Source of the DNA: Gymnorhina tibicen | Lineage: Eukaryota > Chordata > Aves > Passeriformes > Artamidae | Assembly: GCA_013399875.1 (NCBI GenBank) | Contig: VXAZ01007594.1 | Coordinates: 368,907-432,906, forward strand | Direction: 5' to 3' | Length of the DNA: 64,000 nucleotides | Shown here: one piece after another, positions 12,101 through 25,928 of the stretch | Layout: every line of letters starts with the position of its first letter | Numbering within the stretch: position 1 is the first letter of the stretch | Notes under the pieces: model-generated | The model's input: only the letters and a program-made list of their open reading frames with translations | Told to the model about the DNA's origin: nothing | Databases searched by the model: none | Made by a program: the position numbers and the translations under genes

Positions 12101-15100
12101 AATTTCTCTGACATAAAGCAGGCGTGATACAGTAGTGAAGCAAATGCTACATTTTTAAACTGGCACAGTCAAAAACACCAAGCCCGATATATTTTTTCAA
12201 TGATAAACTGCAGCTACTAATTCCAGTCAAAAGGAGGTATGTGCTGGTGCACTAAGCATTATGTTAGCCATACCATTAGGGAAAGATATTTTTCTCCTCT
12301 GGTTGAATCTGAGCTGTTATGTGACAGTAATGCAAGATTCAGTGCAGCAGAATGGGCAATAGCTACTGCAACTGTGACTACAGCTGCTCCTTGTGATTCT
12401 GCATTGTGTGAGAAGGAACCCGCTTTGTTTTCCATCAAATGACAGTTGCATGTGACCTGAATAAAGAGCCTTTGGGGAAAAAGAAAAGGCTGATACCTCA
12501 TAAGTTCTCTTTCCTTTTTTAAAATACATTTCCTTTTGGCACAATGTATTGTTCCACCTCCCACTGCACCAATCTTCTCTTTTGAGACTAAATTAACCCA
12601 CAGCTTGGACAGTGAAGAGATTGCAATTACTGCTTCCCAGGAGCGTACTGCAACCATCAGGTTAGCGGTTAGTGGGTACCTACCTAGCAAGTAGGCAACA
12701 GTATGATTTTCAAGAGATTTGTGCCAAACCAAGGCACTTCACATTTGAAATTATAAATTATAAGAAGTCTTTCATAAGAATTAGGAACACGGCCCATGAA
12801 TTTAAGTCGTTCCTGAAGTTGTTGGATCACAACTTTTGATTTGACAACTTCAAGACAGCCCAAAGCTCTTATTTCAGAATCTGCTTCTAACTTTACCCCT
12901 TCTATATGATAGCTGGAGTTGGCTAACAGCTTAGCTCTGTGAGAGAGTATTCCTTGTTTATAGATGTGTCTTTTTTCTGTTTGCAGATTTCTGGAGAAAA
13001 AGGAGAAGGATGAGTTTAACCAAGAGGAGATTTGGTCTGACTTGCTTTTAGCAAGTGCAGTGACCAAGACATATTTCATTTTCTATCTCTAAAAATAATT
13101 AAGTGACAAACACAGAGGTACCACTTCACAGGACCCAGACCTCAGGTTCTTGATGCTGTGATAGGAAAAAAGAAAACTTTCCGGGTTTTTGAAAAGTTTA
13201 TAAATATTTGCATCTTGCATCATATGGACTAATTAGAAAATTATATATTCAGGTACTACTCAGATAGACTGGCATTCCCTCATTTATGGAAATGCAAGTG
13301 AATTCTGCTTTTAAGAAAACACAGTATTTTCCTAGTTTCATGTGGCAGCCACTCAACTCACTTCATTTCTTTGCAAAATACAAACTTCAGCATTTCATTT
13401 TTTATCTTTTATCATTAAACTCCTACAGCTTGAAAATGATTTTCCCCCTAGAAAATGCAAATCTATTCCTTTGTAGTGAAAACCATATTATACATGCAGC
13501 ATGTAACTTTCAAAACTTTAGTTAGAAGCAGCAAAGCAAGCTGTCAGACATTTCAGTAATTGAATTTCCTTGAGAACTGCCTTGGTTTGTCAGCTCTGAC
13601 TTTGCTGTCAAAAGAAAAGAAAATAGCCAGGGAATTAATCTAAGATAACACGGGGGGTATTTTGATAATACCAAGACACAAACATTAAGTGTTTTCTCTG
13701 GCAGCATTTTGAGGTAGGGTTCCCCACCCCAATCCAGGCAGGTTCATTCTAGCCTTGAGCCATTATTATCTTGTGCAGAGTTCTGAGAATTAACTAATGA
13801 CCTATCAAACTGCAGTACCAGGGATCCTTTCTTCCTGTATTAAGATGCACAATATCATTGCTTAAAAGGCCCAATATACCCTTTGTGAATTACTTCATAA
13901 GTGCTATTCATCTTTTACTGCTTCCGCACTTGGATTGCTTGTAAAATGTTTAGTGGTTAATTAGCCTGGAAGGAAGTCCAACTTATGAAAAACCAAGCAG
14001 TGGGAAAAAATAGCCATAAAATTAATGGCTTACTCTCTGGTCCTTATTTTATGGGAGAATGTTAATCAGACTCTGTTGGAACTGTACCTTCGACTAGCAC
14101 TCAGCCTCCTTTATAATCAGCTTCAGAAGTATTCCTTTCTGGGTTTTCCCCTTTGGCCTGTGCTTTCCTCCAAAGGACTTGAATGTATTAGGAAGAGATT
14201 GACAGCTCTCCTAACAGTTGCAACCATTGCTCTAGCTGAAGGGAACTATAGGGCTAGTCACTTTTACTCTATGGAAACCCACCTGGAGATACACTTAAGG
14301 TATAAATCTGTTATCCAAAAAATGAAACTAATAAAATACATACTGCTGTAGGTAAGAGAAAATAGCCAATATTTGAGCTGTGAGACCTTCATTAGACAAT
14401 GGATAAAACTGGAAAAGGAGAGAATTGTATAGGGAGCAAATTACTGTATTTACAGCTAGCTTTTTATACCTGCAGAGAAGATTCCAAAATAATCAGGTCC
14501 CAGGGACAATTTAACCACTGAACATTTTGGGTCAGTTATAAGGATGCTTAGTGGTGAAAAAAAAAGTTATGCCCTCTCAGTGGTGAAATGGATAAAATAT
14601 TTATGCAAATTTTCCACATAATATAGCAAATGGTCTGCAATTCTTGCATTGAAAAAAATAGGGCTTTGGTTTGGTTTTTTTATCTTTTCGCAAGCAATTT
14701 TCCCTTCATTTTAGAGCAGGTCACAAACAGGTCCTCACTTTTTAATGTGCTGTAAATACTGCATATCATGACATTGGTGGTTAACCCTGTATGTTGGGTC
14801 TTATACAGCACTGCAAGTAAGCAGACCTAGCATTTTAGTGTTGTAACTTAATTTACTCAAAAGCTTAAAACCTGCCAGCTATTATATTAAGCGTATCTAA
14901 TCCCTGGGGTTTTTTTTGTCCAGAGACCTGGAGTGGCAATGATTTTCCTTTCAGAAAATAAGTGTGATCGTGTAACTTTCCACATATAGTTCGCTCATAA
15001 TCATAATTCTGGGTGGTTTTCCTTGAGTATGTAACAGAAAAATACTTCGTTCTGAACACTGATGTGTCTGTCTTTGATAAAATGTATAGGTGCTCATGAG

Positions 15101-15108
15101 CCTCATAC
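9167..15108. other. Unique AT-rich non-coding sequence
   Basis: About 6 kb without a supported gene. It holds several segments with good-looking splice signals, for example a strong double acceptor followed by 22 nt and a donor at 9820-9841, and an acceptor at about 12987 followed by an open stretch. None joins into a recognisable protein. The stretch 13740-13990 is balanced, non-repetitive and could be a conserved non-coding element, but that needs a cross-species alignment. Confidence 0.5.
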
Positions 15109-15155
15109 AACAGCTCACTGGCTTTTCAGCCTATAACAGCTCACTGGCTTTTCAG
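15109..15155. repeat. Short tandem duplication, 26-bp period
   Basis: A 21-bp block (aacagctcactgg plus cttttcag) occurs at 15109-15129 and again, unchanged, at 15135-15155. Consistent with replication slippage. Confidence 0.9.
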
Positions 15156-18100
15156 TTTCTCTTAGAAAAGGTACTGCATGTGGCTGAGAATGTCATCAAT
15201 TTTATGTTCAGTAAACATCCAGTGCTCTGGGTGCTTGTAAACATGCTTAAAAGAGAAGTTCCTCTTTAAGAATTTGGTCCTCATTAGGGTGACTATGTAA
15301 GGACATCCAAGTCCCTCAGTGATACCCCAGAGCATTACATGTGGGCTCCAGTCCTCTGTCATATCAGTCACACACACAGCAAATCAGGGTATCCTAAGTG
15401 ATGCCAGACTGAATGTGAGGTTCAGGCAACTGATCTTATGTGTCAGAGGAAGTGAGCCCAGTGTCATGGTCTTTAACAGCGTATTTTCCCTGCCAATCTA
15501 TGCTATAATGCTTAAGCCAACATTGATATGCCATACAATTTATTGTGTTCGTAAGCAGTCCATCAGCTCAGCTGGTGGTCAGTTAGCTCTTGAAGGATTT
15601 TTCCTCAGACCTGCAGAGGTCTTCTGATGTGCTGGCACTACCACCATAATATCACTGTAAGAATGCATTTGTTCTGCTTGTTCCTCCCCCTGGGCTCCTC
15701 TGTTTTAACGTTTGGACCTTTTTAAACTGGATCATGTTTCTCACTCATTGCTCTGCGATGTCTGTATTAGGTGACAAATTCATATAAGAACTTGTGACAT
15801 GACTGCTGTTCATGGCCATCATTTTTCATCTAATGACTTCAACACTATTTTCTTATAGTGGTAGCAGCTCCCAAAAAATTATGCCTTTGCTTATCTTATC
15901 TACAACCTGATACATTAGGAAGATCAAGTGATTCTGACATCAGCTTCTTATATTGCCAGAATCCTTTTTTCCATTTTTCCATTTAATAAAATGCTTGCAG
16001 GTACAAAATCATGTTCCGCTGATGCTCTTTGTGCATGTAACAGCAACAGACGTGTATCAGGCAAAGGCTGTCCAGCTCTTTCTTTCACGGACAGTGCTAT
16101 TTTTACACCATTTCTTTCCAAGCTGTTGAACAGAGATGATCGGAACTAGCTGCTCCATGTCTAAACTATACTTAACTGTAAATGACTGAAGCTCATTCCC
16201 TTAAGGAGGACCTACTGTCATATATTACCCGTAAATTATAATGTCTAGTAGAAATAGGATATATGCATCATCAATTTGTCTCTTATCTGTTCCTGTAAAA
16301 ACTGTCTGCAGAAAGTGAGACAAAAGGGCTGGAACAGGATGCAACTTTGAAGAAAAAAGGTATAAACTAAACTATACTTTCAAATAGTTTTTTTTATTGT
16401 GATATCAGCAGGAGCTTTTTCTTGATGTGGCCTATATTTTTGCATATGTGACAACATATACAAAAATCTTTCCTTATGCGACTCTTCATTCAGGGTAACA
16501 TAACACATAAGTGAATCTTAGCTTAGGGGTTTTTTTTTTTTACACTCCCTAAAAGACCTTCACATATCTTTTTTTTCTTAACTCCTTCTGCCAGAATACA
16601 TAAAGAGTCATCATCCTGTTTTTTTAATATCTGATTTCATACTTAATTTTTCTCATGTAATCATTAGCAGTTGCAGGGAATAGTGTCAGAGACACCTGTG
16701 CTTAATTACTGTCTGCAGGGTCTCAATTTCAGAAATAGCTCTGTCAGCCGAAGATTTTTTCCTTTTTTTCCCAACTCCGAACAGAATTTTTAGGTTTATT
16801 AGAGGGTTTTGGTGGGTTTTTTTTCTGGTTTGGTTTGAGGGGGGTATTTTTTTTAAGTCAAGATAAATATTTCAGGATGGAGCTGATTTTTCTATGTTTT
16901 TTCTTTAGCATATTAGATATCAGTGTTTGGAAATCCAGTGTCAATTTGGAAACCATATTTTTTTAGCTAAAAGAATCCCACTTTACTGCTTACAGAGCAT
17001 TTGTCAGGTCACTTTTGAAAATGACGATAAATGGCTTTCATTCAGGTTTTTCTATTGCTGACTTACAAAAACGTGACTTTTGCTTTTTAATGCCTAAAAT
17101 GTTTGCATTAAATTTACATTGTTAGCATTCTACTATCAAATCTGGGGAGAAACCAGAGCTGTGCATTGACAAAATTTGCCCTCTTCTTAGTGCCCTTTTT
17201 TTTCAGCCATGCAATGAAGTGCTTGCTGCAACTTGCTGTTGGAATTGTCTTCCACAATTGTGAAGACCCAGTCTCTGGTGGAGCTTTCAACTCCTCGTTT
17301 TCTCTGAGGCATCCTCTTAGAGGGTGTTTAAATGACAGCCAAAGGTTTGACAACAGCTCAGGTAGACGTCCCTAATCAGCTGGTGCTGCTAACAGGGCAG
17401 CTGCCACAGCGTGGAGCTCAGCGTGGCTGGCTGCCAGGCTACCCGCTCGGCTTCTCGGAATAATCTGAGCTGTATTTAGGTTTCACAGAGCACTGTATCA
17501 CCCAGAGTGAAAATGTCAGCTGACAGACCTTGCTGTAATTAATGGATATTCAAATTCCATCACTGAAATAATATTGTCCTACCAGAAGTAAGAAAAATCC
17601 ACCTTGCATTTAGTGGTGTGCATAAATGAATCTTCAATGAATAAAGAGCATTTAATTACCATGTCCATGCACAAAACTTTGTAAGATGTCCTACTGAGTT
17701 CCTCTATAGTTGGCTGCAATATTTGCTTTGAAAGATGAAAACTTGCAGATATCCCAGTATATGCTAATATTCCAGTATGTCAGTGGAATTAACCAGACTA
17801 CATTTCATTTTTTTTGTGTCCCTTTTATTACATATTTTTATGTCCGAGGCAAATCAATTTTGTAGGTTGTCTCAGAAAATTTCAACGTGCAAGGTAATTT
17901 TTAACATTTTTTAATGTATTTAATGTATTTAATATTGTAAAAGATTTTTAAAAATAAAATAATTTTCATTTTATCTCTTTAGGAAGGATATATCTACCAG
18001 GAAATATCTACAATAGTCATGTGACAAAATGGCATGGTCAATTAGAGTTTTACAAGTCTGTTCAACAGAACATCTAGACAGATCTTGGAAGCAGTTGCAT

Positions 18101-19566
18101 AAATAAGTTAAAAAAAACCCAAACAAAATTACAAACTTTAAAACATTCACTTCCTTACCATTCTAACTGTCATAGTTCCTTAGTCCACATTTTGCTTGCA
18201 CCACAACATAACAGGCTACCAGAAACTTGGCTTGCTGGGGTTTTTTCGCATTAGTCACTTAAGTACTCTGTGAAGTTTTTATTATCACCTTAAGAAAATT
18301 TTGCTGGGTAAAAGCTTCCAGGTTATTTCTCAAAAAATTCTCTAATACTAAGGCTTTGTAGGTTATCCCTTTTAGAGAACAGCCCCTAACTTTTCATAGC
18401 AATGTTTAGGTATGATATAACTCTATAATTAAAGTTTGTTTTGTTTTACATAAAATGTAGCCTTTCTGTGAATTTCTATTGTTAAAACACTCCTCAGAAT
18501 AATTATGTGATACAGTATACTTTTTCATTTTGTTATGTTTTTCTTTAATATTTTCCTGATTGAAAGAAATAGGCAGGAAAGAATTAAAACTTAATTTACT
18601 TTAATGGAAGGGAAACATTGTTTTTCATGGTTTTTGTTTCAGTTCTATTGCTAATATGTAAATTTAGCAATCTGCAACGTGACTCTCAATCAATAATTTA
18701 CAGAGCTTTTAGTGTTTAGGCTGCAAAGAAGTACAGGCTTTTTTCTGGAACTCCTAGATTCATCCTGAGAATCTTTCTTGGCCAAACTCGGAGTTTTAAG
18801 CTTGCTTTTATTTTAGTTCTTTTTCAGGATGAGTTTAAGCCATGTGTATATTACTAGGTTGGCTACTCCATCCTCTAGTTTCTACTGAACTCTTAGATGA
18901 ACATAATCTGGTCCTTTTGATTGATTTCAGTTGTGTTTCTGAAGTTGTTCCATCAACTCTTTTTGATCCCTTTATCTCTGTAGCGGTTTTACTCTCATTA
19001 CCTGTAAAGACTAATCTGAGGATAGTGATGTCCTCTTTGGTACAGACCCATGCCAATAAATCATTTACTTTTCCTACGGACTTTTGATCCTCTTAGATTG
19101 CACTCTGGTGGTCTAAAAGATTCAGAGTCTGGCTTATGGGATTTGTTTGATATATTTGAAGAGTTTTTGATATGTTTGGTCTGTTTGTTCTTAAATCTTC
19201 CCAAGTTTTTTTAAACTCATGTGTCAAGCACTGTGTTTCAGAGACACTATAAAAGAAGGGATAAAATATACAGGTAACATATTACCTAGTAATAAGGCAG
19301 CTCATCTCCCCTCTTTTACATTTCAGTATTTACTTAAAGTTCTCTCTGTTTCTATTTTCTTTTATCTTTGTACCCCTAGGAACAGATGTACATGCACAAC
19401 TATTTCAGATGACAGGAGAAATTGTTGTTCCTCACTACTAGGGAAATTGTTTAGAAAGAAGGAAAGTCTTACCAGAGGAAAACTAAAATACTGACTCAGG
19501 TAAAACACTGAGCTTTGTGGAGGGACAATGCTTCTTGTAATGTAATTGCAATAGGAACGCCTGCAG
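15156..19566. other. Unique non-coding sequence with one GC-richer island
   Basis: No supported gene. A GC-richer stretch with CpGs (about 17365-17460) runs into homeodomain-type TAATTAAT sequence (about 17536) and could be a regulatory element. T-rich tracts occur near 16529-16541 and 16800-16860. Confidence 0.5.
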
Positions 19567-19624
19567 ATGAATATGGACTAGTTCTTTCTTAGGAAATGAA
19601 TATGGACTAGTTCTTTCCTGGGAA
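19567..19624. repeat. Short tandem duplication, 29-bp period
   Basis: A block beginning atgaatatggactagttctt occurs at 19567 and again at 19596, with one or two changes at the 3' end. Confidence 0.88.
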
Positions 19625-21635
19625 AGACACAATATTCTATTACAAATGCAGTCATTTCAGTTTAAGTAAACACAGAAAATAAAGAAAATCCTTTGGAAGC
19701 AAAAATTCTCGAAATATTGTCTAAAAATCTGAAAGGGTAGAGATGGAGGGAATGGGAGAAGTTACTCTTTAATCAGTGAGGGGCTGCAGAGGCAGCAGCT
19801 TTGCTTTGCATCCTTGCTTCCAAGATAGAGGGGAAGGAAACGTTCTGGTGAGGATGGAATAAAATAGTCACTGTGCTACAGAAAGTGAACCTGATGAGTG
19901 AAAGTGGTTTTGAATCACATCACCTTCTGTGGGAATACCTCATAGAAGGTTTGAAGCAAAAAACTTTGTCTAACATATGTGCTAAAACATTAATTAGCTG
20001 CTATGTAATACTGAGTAAGGGAAGTAGCTTTTAATCACTGTGTAAGTTATTTTATTATCTTGTAAAAAAGTAACAAAATAATCTTTTAATTATTTGATTT
20101 TAAGAAAAGCAGAGAACTGAATGTCTCTATTTTAGTATAAACATTGGAGAGAAAACAGTGCAGGTCTGCATCATGTAGACAATGCATTATGGCTTTAAAT
20201 CAGAGATTTGAGATTGGAATTGATATAAAAGTGTTATTCACATTTATATGAAGAACACGAAGTATTTTAAAGGTAGAATAGATGTAAATGTATGTGATAA
20301 ATGAATCCCTGCAAAAAAGGGGAATAATTATCTATTAGTAACTCCTTCAAATGAATTGTAAGCAGATGAAGAATTTTGAACAAAATTACAAAAAATACCT
20401 TAACTTGAGGGCGCATGTTAAGAAATGAGAAGGAAAAGAATGGCTAGAGGAGTTTTAAAAAATCCCAGCAAATCAACCAAAAACAAACACAAACCCTCAA
20501 ACTTTCAACACTGCCACGGCACAGTGAAAGAGGAAATAATGTTTTCCTTCTACTGACCTGGAGAACCTCAGCTGAGGTAAATTACCATAGCTCATTTTCA
20601 ACGAAACTATGCCCATTTCTCGCAGATGGAGCTTGGTCTCACAGGCTTACAAAAAATAATTTCTGGGAAAACGTGGGTTAAAAAAATACATTTCAATAAT
20701 AAACTTTTAAATAATAACATCTTTGTTTCAGATGTTGCTCTCAGTTGCTGTTTTGCTGAATACTTGATGAATATGATGAATATGGTAAAGTGATTGCACT
20801 TTTTGTAAAAATAATTTTTTAAGTATCAGGGTGATCTAAATCCCCTACAAATACTTTACTTTCCAACATTCAGCGAATGTTCTGTTCAGTTTTGTACAGT
20901 TCATAAATAGACAACTTCTTTCTCTCTTCCATAAACTAATAAACCATTTCTCCTCCTTCATTTTGGTAATAATTTTGGTCTCTGATTCCAAGAGCACTTC
21001 ATCTCCAGTTGGTTTTCTGTAAATATTTGACTTTTGTTTTACCAAAAAAAAAAAAGAAGATTGTTTCTTAAACAGGTATTTTCTTTTGAATAGTGCCATT
21101 TTCAGTCAAGCAGGTCTGATGAATTTTTTTCCACTGATAGACACTGCAGTATTCAGAAAACTATCAGTGAAGTGCTCACATTATATCTCTGACCAATATT
21201 TTTCTGAATTTTGTTTAAACTTTATCTAAAAATCTATGTATGTTTTGAAAATCTCAGATCAGATTGAGTAACCATTATTGCCACTTAAATCTTCAGGTTT
21301 TGAACATCTTTAATTCCCTCACGCCAAATAGATTTCTTATAAGTTCAGTTTGTGTGTGTGTGTTTACAGCAATGGGGAGGAATGGCTTTTGTTCTTCATT
21401 TGTTGTATGCTTCATCTGACCCCAGCCACTACATAGCTGAATATTAAGAAACAGTGGTTGGGTTTTTAGCTTTAGAAATATCTTTCTTGACAGCAAGAGA
21501 AACCCTGTCTTGGGAAACAAAATTAATATGTTATACAGTGTATTCTCATCTGAGGTGCTGGCAAATGGAAATTTCTAGTCATACTGCAAGTTTGGTCTGT
21601 TTCACTAGAAATATGCTTTGAGGAAATTGAGGTGG
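19625..21635. other. Unique non-coding sequence
   Basis: No gene, LTR or LINE recognised. An A-rich tract lies at about 21043-21054. Confidence 0.55.
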
Positions 21636-21667
21636 TATTATTATTATTATTATTATTGTTATTATTT
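21636..21667. repeat. (TAT)n trinucleotide microsatellite
   Basis: About 32 bp of TAT/ATT repeat with one G interruption near 21658. Confidence 0.95.
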
Positions 21668-24283
21668 TGTGTCCAGATTTCTTGATGCCAACATTTTCTG
21701 TGTGGGGGGAGCAGTTGAACCTCAGCCCTTCCAAGCTGGAGTTATTGTCAGGCTATGTATTGTATTTTCTGCAATCATGTTATACTTCAGAAAAGTGCTC
21801 AGTTGATGTATGTAGTCAAAATCAAATTAATTAGTGTAGTTTTGATACATATAAAAGACAGTAATGTAATTATGATATTGCATACTCTTCTGCAAAAAAA
21901 TAGATCACATTTTCTACAGTGGTAGATAAGGCATAATACATTTGTGATAATGGGAAATAATCTATATATTCCAGTGAAGCAGATAACATTACAGTCATTT
22001 TGTGAGAGGCACTTTGTAAACTGTACTGTTGCAGTGTCTCACACATAATATATAATGTTGGAATTACCAAGTGGTAATAACTAGCATTCCCTGTGAAATT
22101 TCACAGGAACAAAAACTGAAACAAATGCACAAGACCTTATGTCTGAACCTGCTAGAGTACGTTTTGTTGCCTAGTTTCATAAGGAGTAGCCGTGTTTAAG
22201 AAAACAATGGAAAAAATGGAAACCAAATGAATAATCAGTAAACAGTAACATGAAAAGAATTTAGCTAAATCAAAACACTACTTTCACAAATTCTATGGCT
22301 TTTCCTTAAAGTCAACGCAGAATACTGATTCAACATTTTTTTTCTTTGTTCAGTTAGTCTTTTTTTTTAACACAGAAATATAGAGTGGGATGTTTTTAAA
22401 GCCAAAAACAAGGATTTCTCAGATGTATATTATTCTGTGCAAATTTCAGTCACAAATTTCAGTAGAGATGCTGAAGTCATTTGGGATCCTAATGAAGAGC
22501 AAGTATTCCCTGCTTAACCTTGCCAGATGCAAAAATTTCTGTTTTTTACATTACTGGCAAGAAATCCTCAGCAAAATAAACCCCAGGGACTCAACTACCA
22601 TGCTCAAAATAAATCATAATTACAAGTGTACTTTGTTTTCTATAGTCTGTACCACAAGGATAAGGGGAAAATTTCTTTCTGTTTTATTGTAGCTGCATTG
22701 GTGTATTGCACTTGTAGGTTTTTGTCAATAACTTTGACGTAGGCTGGCTAAGCAGACAAATGTCAGTCGTTTCGAGCTTCATTTGGTGATGCCTCTTTGA
22801 AAAACTGTTTATACACATGCTTCTGGAAGAGGTACCTTTACTTTTTGCTTCTCAAAAGATATTTTTTTTGGCAAAGGAAGCATAGGAGAAGGAGATAGAG
22901 AAAGAAATGAGGGCTGTTTATGTTATAAAATATTTGTACATCCCTAATTTGCTATCCAAGCAGAAAACAGGTTGCTTAAACTGAGATGTTTAGTATTCAG
23001 TGCTAAAGTGGGTGTATCTCATTTAGGTTGCTTATTGGGCCCCACTTCTCACACAGGGCACAAAATTTCAATATTTTATGATATTACAAGCCCACAGAGA
23101 CTGATAGAAAAATCCCATTGTCTTCTATGAATCTTGGATCAGGTCCTAAGTAAGTAGTTCTGCTGGCCCTGGAAAGATGGTTATTTTCACACGACTCAGT
23201 GCAACATTCTCTGGAAGAATGTGCACAAATATTTTGGGAAAACTCTCCCATTCTTGACTGACTCCTGAATAATATTGGAACTACAGTGTATTACAAGAGC
23301 TTCTTCACTGCCTGAGCATAAAAATGGAGTGAACAATCTAGAAATAATCATTGATTCAATAGTATTTGTGACTTTAAAAAAAGTAGTTACAAAAATTGCT
23401 TTATGGAAAAAATCAACATTTAGGAAGAACGTAACTAATGAGAAAAAAATTAGGTGAATACAATAATCTACACATTCGAAGCATCTTGTGAAGGTGTTGT
23501 GTGTGATGTTTAAGTGAATAGGCTATGAAGACAGCATAAAAAAAGGAAAAAACATCAGCTCAATAGAGAAAATACAGATTTCAGGATTTTGGTAAACAGT
23601 TTAACAGACTTGTTGATTTAAATAGCCATATCTACCTTTGAAATCTAAAATTTATGAAGACCTCTTTTCTATCAAAACATATAATATTCAAAATGAGAGG
23701 TTTCGTGGAACACCTAGGGAAAAATGTGAAACATCTTTCTAATTTCAAATTAATGTATGTAACTCTGATCACCCTCAAGAACTGCATCTTTTTATTCCAG
23801 TTTTCACTGATATAGGACTTGAACTTATTTCTTTTTTGTACTGGGGACTTAAATGTAAATGGGGACGTTTGTGCATTCCTGGAGTTACTAGGAAAGGCGT
23901 GTTTTCTTTCCTCTGAATTGCAGCCAGATTTTGCACTATGAGGTTCATGAGATTTTTTGTTTATGAATGGCACGCCTGTGACACATTAAGGAGCAGCTGC
24001 TGAAGCAAGTGTAGATGTAATATACCCTACTGACTATGGCATAGCTGAGAAAACAGTTCAACCAGTAAATCCAACAGAATCAAAGCATAGAAGAGTGACT
24101 CTATCCAATTTTCCCTTTCACTATTTTATCTTTTAAATTATATGTGAGAGCAGAGTCTGTCACAGACTACCGGTGTGTTGCAGAAAACTCAAGACTTAAG
24201 AACTCAAAAGAAAAAAAAGCAAATACAGGAGCAATTAATGGAGCCAAGGACAGCAACAACCACAAGCAAATGGTTTATTCTTG
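21668..24283. other. Unique non-coding sequence
   Basis: No supported gene. The only structural item noted is the palindrome at 22090-22107. Confidence 0.55.
22090..22107. repeat. 18-bp perfect palindrome
   Basis: CCTGTGAAATTTCACAGG is its own reverse complement with no spacer. It could be a dimeric protein-binding site or chance. Confidence 0.9.
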
Positions 24284-24319
24284 TTTAATTGGCTAATACT
24301 TTAATTGGTTAATACTTTA
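24284..24319. repeat. Short tandem duplication, 16-bp period
   Basis: Two copies of tttaattgg(c/t)taatac in a row plus the start of a third, with one difference between the copies. Confidence 0.88.
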
Positions 24320-25708
24320 AAGTACTGCACATGGTGAGATCCATGTCTGCTAGTGTTGTGGTAAAATCAGTAATCATCTGAAAGGATGAAATTTTTCATT
24401 CACTTAATTTAATGAATGCCCACTCAACCATTTTATGAAGGAGGGAAAATTTTCAGGGATGTTGTAAAAGACTAAACTTATAATCTATACTTTAAAGAGG
24501 ATATTTAAGCAAAAGGGCTGAAAAGGGACAACAGGCAAATGTATTTTTCTTTTATGTTTTTCTCAAAGATAATAACTTTACATACATAATAGCTTCACCA
24601 AAACTGACATTACCATTGCCTTTTTGTAATATAACTGGAGGACAACAATACTAATAATAAGAATCCTTGAAATACCTTCTGTATTTTAGTTTTGCTTTAT
24701 GTGAAGACAGGGCCTCTTAAAACTTAGAATGTAAAGGGGTGGGAGAGTGGGAGGACAGGTATGTTACTGTTCTTTTTAGAGTCAATTTCATAAACTCAGG
24801 TTCCTTATGGTTTTCTCTACAATAATGAAAGTGACATATGAATCATTCAGAAGCTCAATTCTTGTAATCATCTTCACAGCCTCGATCCAGAAGTATTTCC
24901 ATCACATATCCAGGGATAAAGAACAAACAAGTCCAAATATACAGGGACCTTAAGGCAAAAGATCTACCATTTGCTGATGTTTTACCTTCAGGATGAAGGG
25001 AAAACTCTTAACTACCAGAGGCACTAGAAAATACTTCCTGCATGGACAGAAAAGTGATTTGATTTCAGTCAATAAAAAAATAACCACTATGTATCGACAT
25101 GGTAAAAATGAAAAGGAGAGATTATAGAAGGCTTTATTGGAGGTTGAGAAGAACATCTAAATTACTTGTGGCATTTACCATCTAATAAAACCAATGTCTC
25201 AAGAGGAGAGGAGTGACAAAGTTGCACACACTTAGGCAATACCAATAAACCCAAAAAATTAGCACATTTCCATAATTAAAAATGTATTTTTCTTTCATAA
25301 TTTTGCACCATTACTTGCATTACTTTTTTTAGAAGTCTTTAATCTTCTTCAGCTGTATTCATGTGTTGCTGACTTCGACAATAAGACACTTGAAAATCAT
25401 ATCCTACGGTGACCCAAACTTATTTCTCTTAATATCCCAGTCAATAAGAAGTTGCCGGGAACACAACTCAGAGTGAATAGCACTCTGTCTATAGAGGTTT
25501 TAACTGTTCATAACAGTAATGTAATGGAGTATCATAATACCAGGTTTTGTGGTGTGATAGTAACCATCACAACAGGCATTTCATGACCATTTTGAAACTT
25601 TGCTCATTTGAGAATGAAAAGTATCATGACAACATATACTCCCTTGAAAAATATAATATTCACCTACAAACACATTCTTCTTAAAAGTCATTGAAATGAA
25701 TTGGAGCT
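24320..25708. other. Unique non-coding sequence
   Basis: No gene or clear mobile element recognised. Confidence 0.5.
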
Positions 25709-25928
25709 TGCTGCAATAAGGATTGATGCAGAGTCCCCAGGCAGGTGCAAAGGAGAGCCCTTTGTTGCAGAAACCTGGCCTTTTTAAGCAGTTAGCCAGT
25801 TATCTCTTTACATAGTTTTAAGGCACAACAAACGTAATTCAACCAACCACCACACGCCACTGTGTGAACACGCAATGGTCACACAGCAAGTTTTTCTACC
25901 CTTAATTCAGCTGTGTCTCTTTCCCACA
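25709..25928 (-). mobile_element. Probable endogenous retrovirus LTR fragment, antisense
   Basis: Read on the minus strand, the order resembles an avian LTR I recall: a U3-like part with 'gtggtggttggttgaat' and 'ttgttgtgccttaaaac', a TATA-like 'gcttaaaaagg', then 'tttctgcaacaaagggctct' where a polyadenylation signal (aataaagg) would normally sit, and a U5-like 'cctgcctggggactctgcat'. The polyadenylation signal appears decayed. The ends are placed at possible TG/CA termini and are approximate; flanking bases do not form a convincing target duplication. The alternative is unique sequence that resembles an LTR by chance. Confidence 0.5.

Noticed and set aside
12259..13079. Two minus-strand open frames of 157 and 131 codons and a plus-strand splice-flanked stretch near 12987
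   Set aside because: Long for this sequence, and partly protein-like, but no motif, no consistent strand and no linked exons; treated as chance.
15162..15377. 71-codon minus-strand frame that reads like protein
   Set aside because: Single frame with no splice partner, no recognised family and a stop close by; possibly an eroded repeat but not supportable.
24284..24319. Short direct repeats as a possible CRISPR or satellite array
   Set aside because: Only two copies with no spacers; simple slippage duplication. No CRISPR array is expected in an animal nuclear genome.
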